From Mayamaea pseudoterrestris (taxonomy: Eukaryota; Bacillariophyta; Bacillariophyceae; Sellaphorales; Sellaphoraceae), in the NCBI GenBank assembly GCA_027923505.1, contig BROI01000003.1, positions 806,001 through 870,000 on the forward strand: 64,000 bases of DNA. The letters run 5' to 3'. The notes below the pieces were generated by a model. The model made no database searches and was not told where the DNA came from. It saw nothing but the letters and a program-made list of their open reading frames with translations. Positions 30,935 to 41,238 of the stretch are shown piece by piece. Each line of letters opens with the position of its first letter. Within the stretch, counting starts at the first letter, position 1. The position numbers and the translations under genes were made by a program.

Positions 30935-33289
30935 ATGATTCTTGAACTCGAAAATTGGTATCTCGGCTACCAACAAATTTTGACGGATTGTCGGCCCGAC
31001 GAGGATGGAGTCTCAGGATCCGTTCTTCTGCTTTGTTCTGCCGATGTTGATGCCATGGCGGGCGCTCGCATTTGGACCTACATGCTTCGGAACGATGGTA
31101 TTTCGTATCAGATGCTTCCATGCATGAGCTACAGTCAGCTTGAAGCATCAGTGGCGGACAAAACCGCGGATGACGTGCGTGCAGTCGTTTTGATGAACCT
31201 TGGTGCCTCGAGGAACTTGACTCGGCTCTTTGAAAAGGGATTGAATGCTTCCGTCAAGGTGTACGTCTTGGATTGTCGAAGACCTGTGCACTTAGCTAAT
31301 GTACACGCTGGAAACAATGTGGTTGTCTTCTTTGACTCGGTGCAGAATGATGATGTTCCGAGCGATGGTGACAATTTGTCCGGCAATGAAAGCTCGTCCG
31401 ATGAGGAAGAAAGCGACGACGAGGACGATGCAAGCTCGGATGATGAGGGCGAGCATGAGTTTGACGACGAGAGAGATGAAGGTGAGACTGAGTTTGAAGC
31501 TGGCGACGCCGCCAATCCGCAGGACGAAACAAACTCTGCGGAAGGAGACGATGAACCTCAGGATGGACTCGACTATGACGGAGAGGACGAGAGCGAAACT
31601 GAGGGACCAGTGAAGCGACAAAAGACTGGTAAAGCAGGTAAGGGTCGCGATGACGATCTTGATTCAGGTTCGGACGAAGAGTCGGCCGTTGGAGGCAAAG
31701 AAATGACGGCCAGTACAGCACCAACGACACAACTAGGCTCGCTCCCTGCAATGACCCCACGTGAGATGCATCAGGAACGCCGTAATCGTCTTCGTACCTA
31801 CTACTCGAGCGGATCTTTTTACGGCTCGCCAGCTGCGTACATTGCCTTCCGTGTTTCAACGCAGTTGCGTTTTGGGGACAATGGTGACTTGCTTTGGTTT
31901 GCTTGGTATGTTAATCCCATTCCGATGTTCTTGATTGTCTACTCTTTCTCTGCTCACGAAACTTTATCTCGGGTCGACTCTTTTTTGCTTAGTGTTGGAG
32001 TCACGGATGCGTATCTTCACTCTCGCCTTGATATTACCGGCTACACAACGCTCGCAATGGACTTGCGCAGCCATTGCAACCGACTTTTCCCCAATGACAT
32101 GTTTCACCAAGTAGAAAACACAGTGTACGCAGAGCACTTGTCGGGAGCTGCAACAAATAGTGCAACACTGACAAAGATTAGTTTCACTGGGAGTGGGCGA
32201 ATCCTTTCTGAGCCCGACTTTCGGTTCTTTTTGCTGCGACACACTTCCTTATTTGACGCCATGGTGTGTTCTGACTTCATCTCCACGCGCTTTCAGCTGT
32301 CAACGAGTGAAGGGATGCACAAGTTGCAGGAAATGTTGGCAAAAATGGGTTATCCATTAGAAGAATGTTACCAACCTTTTGCGTTTATGAAGCCAAAGCT
32401 GCGCCGACGTTTGCGGACTCAGATTCGCGATCATGCCGAGGAATATGGGCTTGAGAATTTTGAATTTACAAGCTTCTTTCGCGTCACGGGCTATCAATCT
32501 TTGTTATCTGCTTCCGACACGTCGTATGCGGTGACGGCGCTGTTAGAGTACGATAGGTCAGTGCCAGGCCCAAAGAATTTAAGCGCCGAAGCTGAGGAAG
32601 CGGCAGAGTCGCTCCAAGCGTTTAATCTGGCCTTTGACGCTCTCAGCAAGAGCGAAGCATCAGCCGTCACACTTAATGGACTCTCAGGTGAAGGCACGAA
32701 TATGTTGGGACTGGTAAATGGGGGCAACCTTTCTGGCACGACGGGACTTGGAGCAGGTATTCGCTTGGCAATGACAATGCAACGAACGATTATGGCGACC
32801 GCAGCAAGTTTGATTGAGCGCCATGCAATAACTCGGCTTTCACACTTCCGGTATGCATACCTTACTTGTACGAGTCAGAGTGAGAACCAAGGACCGGGTG
32901 GAAACGACCTCACTCCAACCAATCGCCTACGAGCAAGCGAGGAGGAGAAAAGGCATCTTTTTGCCAAGCCACTTGCGCTCACTCGACTTGCGCACTACCT
33001 CATGGATTTGCATCGTGAGAATGAAAAATGGACGGGGAGCAAAGCACGTCCTCTCATTCTCGTGGCAGAGAAACCAAGGACAAACACTTATCTTGTCGTT
33101 GGATACGAATATACTGAGACGCCAAGCCTTTTCGTCAAGAATCGGTTCGGAAACAACTTTGAGCTTGTTGCGCAGTCGATGAATGGAACTTTCAAGTTTG
33201 ACAGTTTCGATAAGAATGTGGCGGAAGTAGGTGCAGCTGATGTGCAACGATTCATCGAGCAGCTGCATTACCTTATGGATTCGTTGTAA
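30935..33289 (+). CDS. CDC45: DNA replication initiation protein CDC45
   Basis: Single exon, 784 aa. CDC45 is the C of the CMG replicative helicase (CDC45-MCM-GINS). The N-terminal DHH-like domain shows GSVLLLCSADVDAMAGARI (the usual DxDA-type stretch) and YMLRNDGISYQMLPC, then KVYVLDCRRPVHLANVHAGN. An acidic, Ser-rich insert of about 110 residues (about 145-260) follows, containing a basic VKRQKTGKAGKG patch. Beyond it are TYYSSGSFYGSPAAYIAF, LWFAWYVNPIPMFLI, DFRFFLLRHTSLFDAM, LEECYQPFAFMKPKLRRRL and the C-terminal FVKNRFGNNFELVAQSMNG. Length is longer than the ~570-650 aa of animal and yeast forms, due to the acidic insert and a loop near residue 560-620. Confidence 0.95.
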   Translation: MILELENWYLGYQQILTDCRPDEDGVSGSVLLLCSADVDAMAGARIWTYMLRNDGISYQMLPCMSYSQLEASVADKTADDVRAVVLMNLGASRNLTRLFEKGLNASVKVYVLDCRRPVHLANVHAGNNVVVFFDSVQNDDVPSDGDNLSGNESSSDEEESDDEDDASSDDEGEHEFDDERDEGETEFEAGDAANPQDETNSAEGDDEPQDGLDYDGEDESETEGPVKRQKTGKAGKGRDDDLDSGSDEESAVGGKEMTASTAPTTQLGSLPAMTPREMHQERRNRLRTYYSSGSFYGSPAAYIAFRVSTQLRFGDNGDLLWFAWYVNPIPMFLIVYSFSAHETLSRVDSFLLSVGVTDAYLHSRLDITGYTTLAMDLRSHCNRLFPNDMFHQVENTVYAEHLSGAATNSATLTKISFTGSGRILSEPDFRFFLLRHTSLFDAMVCSDFISTRFQLSTSEGMHKLQEMLAKMGYPLEECYQPFAFMKPKLRRRLRTQIRDHAEEYGLENFEFTSFFRVTGYQSLLSASDTSYAVTALLEYDRSVPGPKNLSAEAEEAAESLQAFNLAFDALSKSEASAVTLNGLSGEGTNMLGLVNGGNLSGTTGLGAGIRLAMTMQRTIMATAASLIERHAITRLSHFRYAYLTCTSQSENQGPGGNDLTPTNRLRASEEEKRHLFAKPLALTRLAHYLMDLHRENEKWTGSKARPLILVAEKPRTNTYLVVGYEYTETPSLFVKNRFGNNFELVAQSMNGTFKFDSFDKNVAEVGAADVQRFIEQLHYLMDSL

Positions 33290-33367
33290 TTATCTAACTA
33301 CTATAAGGCACACCGGTAAATTTCAACACTTGATATTTTAAAACACTGCAGAGTGATGGAAAAATAC

Positions 33368-35333
33368 TTACATTCCATTGGCGATCGCATTTTGAACATC
33401 TTCTACCGTGACAATCACTTCTTCGGGTGCATACGCTGGCATACGAGACGAGCCCGGACTGAGCACCTTGATTGGGCTCATGGTACCTCGCGAGGCAGTG
33501 TCGTCCCAAATAGCTCGCTTTCGCATTTCAGAGCGCACTCCCGTCAGTAGCAGCTCCGCAATGCAGCCATTACGATCGGCTCGCCAATCAGGGTCCGTGT
33601 TCGACTTGACGAGACTCTCAATGTACGGAATTGTCACTCCTTCTCCCGGAACCAATCCCTTGTCCGTTAGCTTGGCCAAGAACATGCGCGCAATCTGTTC
33701 CGATGTTGGGTCGGGAAATTGAATTGTCGTCAAGAAGTGTCCTTTGAATCCAATGTCGCTCGACAACACTCGCTGCAAGTCCAAGGGCGATCCGGTCAGA
33801 ATGACAAGTGGACTACCCGAGGGCAGCGATCGAGCAATTTCTCGCAAAGCTGCAGCGCCATGGTCACGTCCTCGTGGGCGAGCCGTGGACGGCAGCAACA
33901 TGTAGGCCTCATCAACATACAGGACGCCACTTATAGCTTTCTCCATCACCTTGCGCGTCTTGAAGACAGTTCGGGCTTCGCTCTTGGGGTCAACCAGGTC
34001 GTCCCTGCTCGCTTCGACAAAGTTGCGGCTCTTGACAGCGCCGATATCGTAGAGAATACCTGCAAGTTTGCGGGCAACTTGTGACTTGCCTGTGCCTGGG
34101 TTTCCGATAAAAGCCAAGTGTCGCGGCACGCGGGAAAGGGCACCGTCTTGAGTAGCTTCAATCTCCAAGGTACGACGCAGGCCGCGAATCTGATTCTTGA
34201 CCGTTCCAAGCCCAATCACATCGGCAAAAGCTTGTTCGACAGGATCATCAGGCGGGCATAATGAATCCTCAATCAACTGAGCTTCCAGTTCTTCGTCGCT
34301 GACTCCAGGTGGAGTAGCTTCGTCGGCGTAAGACTTTCGGACCTGGCGAAAGGCGAGACAAGGATAGAGCCAATGTCAGCATGAAATTTCTATCATGGCG
34401 ATGTGCAGCAAGAAACAAGAATACGCAAATTCAATCTCCTCTTCTTCCGTACCTGAGTAAGCAAACCGTCAATATCATGGACCGACTTGGGGTCAATCCC
34501 CGCACTATACAAGGCATGCGGCTGCTTCTCCTTAATCTCCATCAACATGGTCAACACAATATCCCGATCCTCCCCAAGTCCATCATGCTGCTCTAAACAT
34601 CGCTGCAGTTCCTTCTCCATGCGCTCGCATTTAATCTTGGCCGCGACCAAAACTTCGTCGTCGTTCGGTGGCACCGACTGTCCCTGCAAAAGTGCGACAA
34701 CATTTGGACTGGCGCCATCAGCAATGGCCAGATCCAATGGAGTATTGTTGTCGTTATTCTTTTGCAAGGCGCCGTCCGGATAGGCGTGATACAAGGCTTC
34801 GACAATGGGAAGTGGAGCATTGTAATGAGCTGCGTAATGCAAGGGCAAATTGCCGTGATTGTTCTTGGATGCTGCGCCTTCAGGATATACTTTGAGCAGA
34901 ACTTTCATGACATCAAGGGGTCCCTTTTTCCATGCCGTAAAGTGGAGGGGAAGGTTTCCGTAATTGTTAGTCATTGAGGCAGCTTCAGGGTATGCTTCCA
35001 GCAACGCTTCGGCAACGTCAAGCGGTGCTCGAAAGGAAGCGGCAGAATGGAGAGGAAGGTTACCGCGATCATTCTTGATCTTTGATTCGTTTCTTTAGTT
35101 TATAATGAGGTGATTGTTGTAAGCAAATTGATGTATAATTGATATAAAATCGGACTACATGAAGCGAAACGAAGGACTCACCTAGACGTTGGATCCTTGG
35201 CTCGAGCAATCGCAGCCTTCCATCCCTTTGCTATTTCATGAAGTTCAATAAAGCTTCCATTCTCGGCTCCAGCAAAAGCTCCTGCCGTTGTTGAGTCTTG
35301 CTCGGGCGAAACAAGGTTGGGAGCAACCATCAT
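33368..35333 (-). CDS. Ankyrin-repeat AAA+ ATPase, CbxX/CfqX type (minus-strand paralog)
   Basis: Three exons, 35182-35333, 34453-35092 and 33368-34342 (introns 89 and 110 bp), total 588 aa and stay in frame. After a ~50-residue leader, four ankyrin repeats with the GNLPLHxAA signature follow (DRGNLPLHSAASFRAPLDVA, NYGNLPLHFTAWKKGPLDVM, NHGNLPLHYAAHYNAPLPIV, NDNNTPLDLAIADGASPNVV). A coiled linker comes next. The AAA+ domain shows IGLGTVKNQIRGLRR, Walker A FIGNPGTGKSQVARKLAG and Walker B ISGVLYVDEAYMLLPS. Ankyrin-AAA proteins of this type also occur in plants; CbxX/CfqX enzymes are remodelling ATPases, including red-type Rubisco activase, but this cytosolic-looking protein need not act on Rubisco. 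The start ATG at 35333 is the best available, with another ATG next to it. Confidence 0.8.
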
Positions 35334-35548
35334 GGTGGTATTGTAGTGATAGATTGCGATGGCGTCTCTGGCCGCGACGCGACGCGAGAAACCGCCCGTG
35401 ACGCGCCGGCATAGCTTGACCGGCGAAATAATTCGCACGACTGACCGCCAAAAATGGTTCGTGACTCGCCGCAGCACGAATTTTTGAAACGGCCGATGAA
35501 TCAAATGTAAAAGCGACCTGCTTGTCTCGTTTGTACAGCTTCTTCACC
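35334..35548. promoter_or_regulatory. Divergent promoter of the ankyrin-AAA+ pair
   Basis: 215 bp between the two start codons. It is GC-rich in the centre with GCGACGCGACGCGAG at 35376-35390 and CGTGACGCGCCGG near 35397. No TATA box is evident. Shared regulation of the pair is inferred from geometry alone. Confidence 0.45.
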
Positions 35549-37637
35549 ATGACGGACACTGTCCTGCACAACCTATGCAAGGGCTTTGGGGCTCTTTTGA
35601 GTCGAAGCAAGGTTAGTATATAGCAGAATTTGAGGAGGCGAACAGCAAGATGGGGACGATGAGTGACTTGCGAAAGACCGACGGCTGTGATTAATCGGAC
35701 GCGCTGATATGCACTATCGTACAGACAATGGCAAGATGGCCCATTTTAAAGCAAAGCTTCTTGCATTAGAATCAGGCAGGAAGTCCAAAATGCTTGTTCC
35801 GAGTTTTTAATTCAGCTGGCTTTGCGCGCAGCAGCCAAGAAGTTTAAATCTTCATTGCTTGCAATTGCTTCTTCCTTTTTTGAATCGTTTTTCCTCGCTC
35901 ACTTTTGATCAATCATTACTACAGGAACCCAATTTTCCGGAGGAAGCTGCTCGACTTAATGAACGTGGAAATTTGCCTCTGCACGCAGCCTGCAGCTTTC
36001 AGGCGACGGCGGATGTTGTGGAAGTTCTGTTAAAGGCGTATCCTGGAGGAGTCAGTCAGCCGAATAGCGCAGGAAATCTTCCAATCCATCAAGCCGCCAT
36101 GTGGCAAGCTCCACTCGAAACTGTTCAGTTACTGCTCGCGCGTCATCCGCAGGGAGCCACCGTTCGCAACCAATATGGTTCGCTGCCGCTACACATGGCG
36201 GCGAGCAACCAAGCATCACCCGACGTGGTTCGTCTCTTGATAGACTCGTACCCTGATGCTCTACATTTACAAAATGATGATGGCATGACGCCCCTAGACC
36301 TTGCTGTTGCCGATGAGAGTGCTAACGAAACGATCATTGCCATGCTGGAGGGCCGTCCTCCACCACCCGAACTTTCCAAACGCCAGCAGGCGGAAAAGTA
36401 TGAGGAACGGGCGCTGGCTTTGGAACGCAAGCTAGGATCGCTTCGAAACACGGGGGGACGTCAAGATAATGACTTGAAGGTGGCGTTAGCAGCGGTTCGA
36501 CGATTGGCTGACCGATTTCCGTCGGCCTTGTACGTGGCGGGAATTGATCCGAATGAGCTGGAAATTGCGTTTTCCAATAATGCTAACCGCAAGGAGGAGG
36601 ATGCGGAACTCATTCTCATGGATGCGGTCAAGAAGCGAGCAAGTACGGCGAATCGCGATGTTCGAAACGGCGATCCAATGATGCAGCAGGGCTTGGGGTC
36701 GGGCGCAGTGAGCCCACGCGATCGATTGGAGGATTTGCTAAGTACAATTGTTGGATTGGAGCATGTCAAGAGCCAAGTGCGTGGCCTGCGCCGAACAGCA
36801 GAGATTATGGATTTGCGCGAGAGCTTAGTTCCAACAAGTCATCGAGGACGAGGACCGGGCGCTCTGGCCCTGGTGTCTCCGGCGCTTGCGGAGGAAGGTG
36901 GTCGTCCCACGGCGAGTCACATGGTATTCATGGGAAATCCGGGGTGTGGAAAGACCGCTGTCGCTAGACTTTTAGCAAAGGTGTTTCATGAGTTAGGCCT
37001 CGTACGAAAACCAAAGTTTTTGGAGGTGGAGCGCATGGACTTGGTGGCACGCGACAAGCAAAACACGATAGTCAAGACGAGAGAAGTGCTTGACGAAGCT
37101 CGTGGAGGAATATTGTACATTGATGAAGCGTTTACGCTTGGCATGGCATCGAGAAAGAATAAGGGTGACGCCGGTAATGAAGCCATTGCGGAGATTGTTC
37201 GCAGCATTGAGGAGGCTGAGAAGAATGACGCGGACAAAAACTTTCCGGTGATTATCTTGGCAGGTTTCCCGCTGGAAACGCAGGCGTTCTTAGCGTTCCA
37301 GCCCGAGCTTCGCAAGAAGTTTCCGCTCGTGTTTGAATTTCCCGATTACACATGCGCCGAGTTGGCTCACATCTTTATCGACCTTGCAGCGGCCAAGGGC
37401 TTCGACATGGAACCTTCGTTGACAGAACGGATCATCACGCAGCTCCTGGAGAAAGAGACGACGGCTGCATGGCGCGGTGAGCGCAATGGCCGCATCAGCG
37501 AAATGTTGCTAGCAGGGATTCGAACCGAGATCCGGAAACGAATGCGAAAAGCTCAGATGGAGGAACAGGATGACTTTGACCCGCAGCTCGTGGTTCGCTC
37601 TGATTTGGAGAATGTCATGCGGTCCGATTTCAAGTAA
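35549..37637 (+). CDS. Ankyrin-repeat AAA+ ATPase, CbxX/CfqX type (plus-strand paralog)
   Basis: Main exon 35925-37637; the frame has no ATG at its 5' end. A first exon 35549-35611 (MTDTVLHNLCKGFGALLSRSK) ends in AAG|GTTAGT and joins in phase 0 across a 313-bp intron to EPNFPEEAARLNERGNLPLH, giving 591 aa. The first exon is plausible, not proven. Four ankyrin repeats follow (RGNLPLHAACSFQATADVVE, AGNLPIHQAAMWQAPLETVQ, YGSLPLHMAASNQASPDVVR, DGMTPLDLAVADESANETII). A linker then leads to the AAA+ core: IVGLEHVKSQVRGLRRTAEI, Walker A FMGNPGCGKTAVARLLAKVF, Walker B GGILYIDEAFTLG, and a sensor region FPVIILAGFPLETQAFL. It shares domain order with the gene divergent from it, so the two arose by an inverted duplication. 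Confidence 0.82.
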
Positions 37638-38433
37638 GACTCATACGACATTGAAAATTTCTAGAATTGTATGTCAGCTTTGTTAATGTTAATAATTTGG
37701 TGTCCTTGTACTTGGCTTAGAATCCAATAGTCTAAACTGCACAGAATGCCATTCCCTGGCGGAAACTTTCAACTCTAAAGATTGCGGACAAAGCTGACGG
37801 ATGTTGTGCTCTCTGCACACCACAACAGTCAAGGTATGTCCAACTGCCCGATCTTTGATCGCGATATCAGTCATTTCCTCCCATCGACTCTACATTCAAG
37901 CATAGAATCCACTCCTGATTGCGTCCACATATTCTAACAAATGGATCAGCCGTCGCATGCTCGTCGTCCCGCACCCAGCTTAATTAAGATTATTATCAAG
38001 CTTCCCAATGGTGTGTATCCTTGCTATCGATTGATTTGCATTAGAAATAGTGAAGCTGGATCTTCAACCCGTCGGAAGACAGAGTAGCTCGACCTTTTCA
38101 CGCCGCATGGCGGACCAATCCTTGCCAATGGCCGCTGGACACCCATGCAACCCACTTGAAGAACTCGTCCAGCTGCTAATCAAAAGTTGATAACTAACAT
38201 CATGTCGCCTTCTATGAGTGATGTCCGTCGGGTCGCATCATGGAGGCATCATAATAATGGATCATGGATCTTGCTTGGATGTGTTTCAGTACCGATCCGA
38301 CACACAAATGAAAAATGAGCTTCGACGAATGTTCCGTCGCGCAATTGCGACGACCATGAACACTCGTCGTTGTCGACTGGCCGAGCATATAGCTGCGCAG
38401 ACTTAACCAATCGTAGTCGCGTCTCAATTTCTC
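37638..38433. other. Intergenic region, no gene recognised
   Basis: About 800 bp between two plus-strand genes. Frames are short, and those near 38212-38490 on the minus strand and 38218-38406 on the plus strand have no coding-like features. It probably contains the AAA+ 3' UTR and the promoter of the next gene. Confidence 0.5.
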
Positions 38434-39825
38434 ATGACTGATAAAGTAATGGATAATCGAGATGAAGGAAAAGTAGCGGATGAGACACACACACAGAATG
38501 AGGAGGAGGACTCCTCTTCTCGGGTGGATCTTTGGTGGTCGAGCATCGCGCCGCAGTATCAGTTTCGACGAAAATTAACACATCAAGAGCATGATAGCAT
38601 ATCGAGCGCGCAAGAGACAACATCAGTTACTGATCTGGAGGAGTCTTGCGACCACTGCTGTACGCAGTATTTTCCTTGTTTCGGTTCCTGCCGTCGCAAG
38701 TCGTTTCAGATCTGTCAAGTAGAAACATTAGCGTCCAGCCGACAATGTCAAGTTGTGCATGTTAATTGGAAAAATCTCATCTTGGCCTTGTTCGCATCGG
38801 TCATGCTCGGTGTTGTTCTTTACACCAAGTCGTCGATTCGTGGTCGATGGTTTCTTAACGTTGGATTGAATCGTCGTTTAAATGTTCCCTACTGGCTCAG
38901 TCGAGAAATGACAGTCACGTCCTCTCAAACGGACTTTCCAAAGTCTCAACTTTTTGTGTACCACTTGGGAAAGCACTGTCCGCCGTTCTCACCCACGTCA
39001 GTGACGTTTAAAAAGAATCGAACGCTGCAGTTTGGTCGCTACCAATATCAAAATTACTACGAATACGACTTTTTGTACCTGAACGAAGGTTCAAGAATAT
39101 TTCTAGAGATGACACAGGCACATGGCACATCGAATGTCTATGTACTTCGCGGCCAAAATGTAATGGAGCGCATTCTGAATGACGCACACCAAGACAATCA
39201 AGGTGGGTTTGAAAAGCTTGCTCTCGAAAAGCGCACTCTATCAGCCGGAGAAGCTCAAGTTCTTCGATACAATGTTACACAATCGGACGATTATATCATT
39301 GTTTACGAGGATGCATCTAAGAAACACGGACAACTGCTGGTCCAATACACAGTCGATGCAACCATGTTTGACGTTGAGGACGAGGGAGCGTCAGTGTGCG
39401 ATGACCCCCTGGGCGATTGCACCATCCGCCTATCCTTACAGCATGAGTGCATTATCGTTCAAGCCAAGCCTGATGCAAATGAACCCTTCGGTCAAGCAGT
39501 CATGTTTGTCACGATAAAGACCAGGCATCGAGTCGGGTTGATCTTTCTCCTGTCAGTGATTCCGCTCGCACTTGCACTGCTAATTTCATGCATCTATCGA
39601 GACACAGCACCGATTGGCACATACGAGCCAATTGGTGATGTAGATTTGAATGTCAATGCTTCTCCTTCGACATTTTTATATCAGGACAGCATCGATAGCT
39701 CTTTGGTGGGCATTAAGTTTGTAAACGACACCACGCAGACGATACCGATATTGAAAGGTGAGGACTTGGCGTCTGCCTTTGGATCGACTGTACGTATCTC
39801 TCCGTCCTCTATAGTGCATGTTTAG
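38434..39825 (+). CDS. Two-pass membrane protein with large extracytoplasmic domain (possible APD-like ectodomain)
   Basis: Single exon, 463 aa. About 110 N-terminal residues are hydrophilic, with a Cys cluster (CDHCCTQYFPCFGSC). A membrane helix (LILALFASVMLGVVLYT, about residues 113-130) follows. Then comes a ~235-residue domain of beta-type sequence (PYWLSREMTV, QLFVYHLGKHCPPFS, YEYDFLYLNEGSRIFLEMTQ, VLRYNVTQSDDYIIVYED), and a second helix (VGLIFLLSVIPLALALLISC, about 365-385), then a ~75-residue tail. The helix-ectodomain-helix layout resembles APD-type E3 ligases of plants and animals, but there is no RING finger at the end. That resemblance is by general pattern and is uncertain. No function is claimed. 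Confidence 0.6.
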   Translation: MTDKVMDNRDEGKVADETHTQNEEEDSSSRVDLWWSSIAPQYQFRRKLTHQEHDSISSAQETTSVTDLEESCDHCCTQYFPCFGSCRRKSFQICQVETLASSRQCQVVHVNWKNLILALFASVMLGVVLYTKSSIRGRWFLNVGLNRRLNVPYWLSREMTVTSSQTDFPKSQLFVYHLGKHCPPFSPTSVTFKKNRTLQFGRYQYQNYYEYDFLYLNEGSRIFLEMTQAHGTSNVYVLRGQNVMERILNDAHQDNQGGFEKLALEKRTLSAGEAQVLRYNVTQSDDYIIVYEDASKKHGQLLVQYTVDATMFDVEDEGASVCDDPLGDCTIRLSLQHECIIVQAKPDANEPFGQAVMFVTIKTRHRVGLIFLLSVIPLALALLISCIYRDTAPIGTYEPIGDVDLNVNASPSTFLYQDSIDSSLVGIKFVNDTTQTIPILKGEDLASAFGSTVRISPSSIVHV

Positions 39826-40011
39826 ACGTTTGATTGAATCATAGTGAGATTTACTAGTCGCTGCTTGTCAGGTATGACTGCGACATAACACTAACTGTAA
39901 ACCTACGTAGAATGAGCAGAGTTATGTAGGTCTGTGAGAGCTGTAGTCCATAATTCGACGCTATTCGAGAGAGTATCAGTTGCAGCTCTTCAAGTTGTCG
40001 CCATAAAGCCG

Positions 40012-41238
40012 TCATGCTAGTTTAGGCTTCTTGGCAGCAAAATTCCTCCAATTACCAATTCGCTTGTCAACGCGATCCTCCTGTTTCCATTCCCTGTCAA
40101 ACTTGCGGCCCTGGACTTCCTTTTGCTCCTCTTCGTCCTCCTGTTGCTGGGTACGCTGCTCGTACTGTCGTTCTCGTCGCTCAACTTCGCGTCGCTTGTG
40201 TTCAATCTCGGCGAATATTTTTTGAATCGCCTTGGACTGGCACTCATCAAGACTCGACAAAGGCGCAGATGACGTAGCCTTGAGTCTCTCCCAATCAGCT
40301 TGACCGCGAAGCATACCTTTTTCAATCAATTGTCGACAATGGCTTGCTTTGTTTTCGTCGTCAAGCATGGCCTTGGCTCGCAAAACTTCGTCGTACGCTT
40401 GTTGTGCCTTGGGTTCAGTTGTGTTCTTGTCGGGATGCAGCAGAAGCGAGAGTCCCTTGTATCGTCGTGAAATTTCCTCGGGCGTCGCCGTATGAGCAAG
40501 ATCAAGAACGTAAAATGGATTCAAGTTGCGCCATTGATAGTTTTCCTTGAGCAAGCGATCAATCTGGAATTGGGCAATTCCTAGCGCCTTCTTCTGCTTC
40601 TTAATCGCATCGGTCGCTTGCGGAAGCGCTGAAAGTTCCTTTTCCTTCTGAACTTGCGCGGCTGCATCTTCAACGTCATTGAAAAAGTCATCCAAATCGT
40701 CCGTGACTCCGGCATTTACAGATAATCCATTGTCCTTCTTGACCTCTTCTTCCTCCCTGGCCTGCTCCATTCGCACTTTCTCGAGCTGTTCCTGACAATC
40801 TTGCACTCCTTTCATGGCAGCTACATTTGTTGAATCAGACTCTAACACTTTATTCCATTCTTCCAACGCGGACTGCCATCGTCCCAATGACTGGAGAGCT
40901 GCCGCCAAACGTGAAATGCCCTTAGCGCCCATACTACCAAGCGCAACACATTTGGTGGCATCCTGCAGCGCCTTGCTCTTTTGCCCTGCCTTCAAGTAAG
41001 CAGCCGATCTGTTGCTGTAGGCGACGCAGAAGTCTGGATCAACCGACAGGGCCGACGTGTATTGGTTAATGGCTTCGTCGTAGTTGGCCGACTTGAACGC
41101 TTGATCGCCGGCTAGCTTGCAGGCATCACGCTGTACCTTCCAGTCATCTGATGGAGCTTCAAAGGGGTCTATGAAAATTGTTGGCTCATTATTGTCGGTC
41201 ATAGCGCTATGCCGCAATGGTGAATGTTTATGATACAC
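40012..41238 (-). CDS. TPR-DnaJ protein related to spliceosome-associated DNAJC8
   Basis: Single exon, 408 aa from the ATG at 41238, or 396 aa from a second ATG at 41202 (MTDNNEPTIF). Residues about 30-145 are TPR repeats (KLAGDQAFKSANYDEAINQY, TSALSVDPDFCVAYSNRSAA, RWQSALEEWNKVLESDS). The J domain (about 240-310) has NPFYVLDLAHTATPEEISRR and LLLHPDKN, with the HPD motif intact. The C-terminus (KAIQKIFAEIEHKRREVERR, then FDREWKQEDRVDKRIGNWRN) matches the end of DNAJC8, which in animals has no TPRs. The protein probably recruits Hsp70 to splicing-related or other complexes. The TPR addition to a DNAJC8-type J protein is the odd feature. Confidence is high for the domains, lower for the cellular role. 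Confidence 0.85.
   Translation of the reverse strand: MYHKHSPLRHSAMTDNNEPTIFIDPFEAPSDDWKVQRDACKLAGDQAFKSANYDEAINQYTSALSVDPDFCVAYSNRSAAYLKAGQKSKALQDATKCVALGSMGAKGISRLAAALQSLGRWQSALEEWNKVLESDSTNVAAMKGVQDCQEQLEKVRMEQAREEEEVKKDNGLSVNAGVTDDLDDFFNDVEDAAAQVQKEKELSALPQATDAIKKQKKALGIAQFQIDRLLKENYQWRNLNPFYVLDLAHTATPEEISRRYKGLSLLLHPDKNTTEPKAQQAYDEVLRAKAMLDDENKASHCRQLIEKGMLRGQADWERLKATSSAPLSSLDECQSKAIQKIFAEIEHKRREVERRERQYEQRTQQQEDEEEQKEVQGRKFDREWKQEDRVDKRIGNWRNFAAKKPKLA

Noticed and set aside
31135-31859. Minus-strand frames of Ser/His/Arg content
   Set aside because: Antisense shadows of the acidic Ser/Asp/Glu insert of CDC45.
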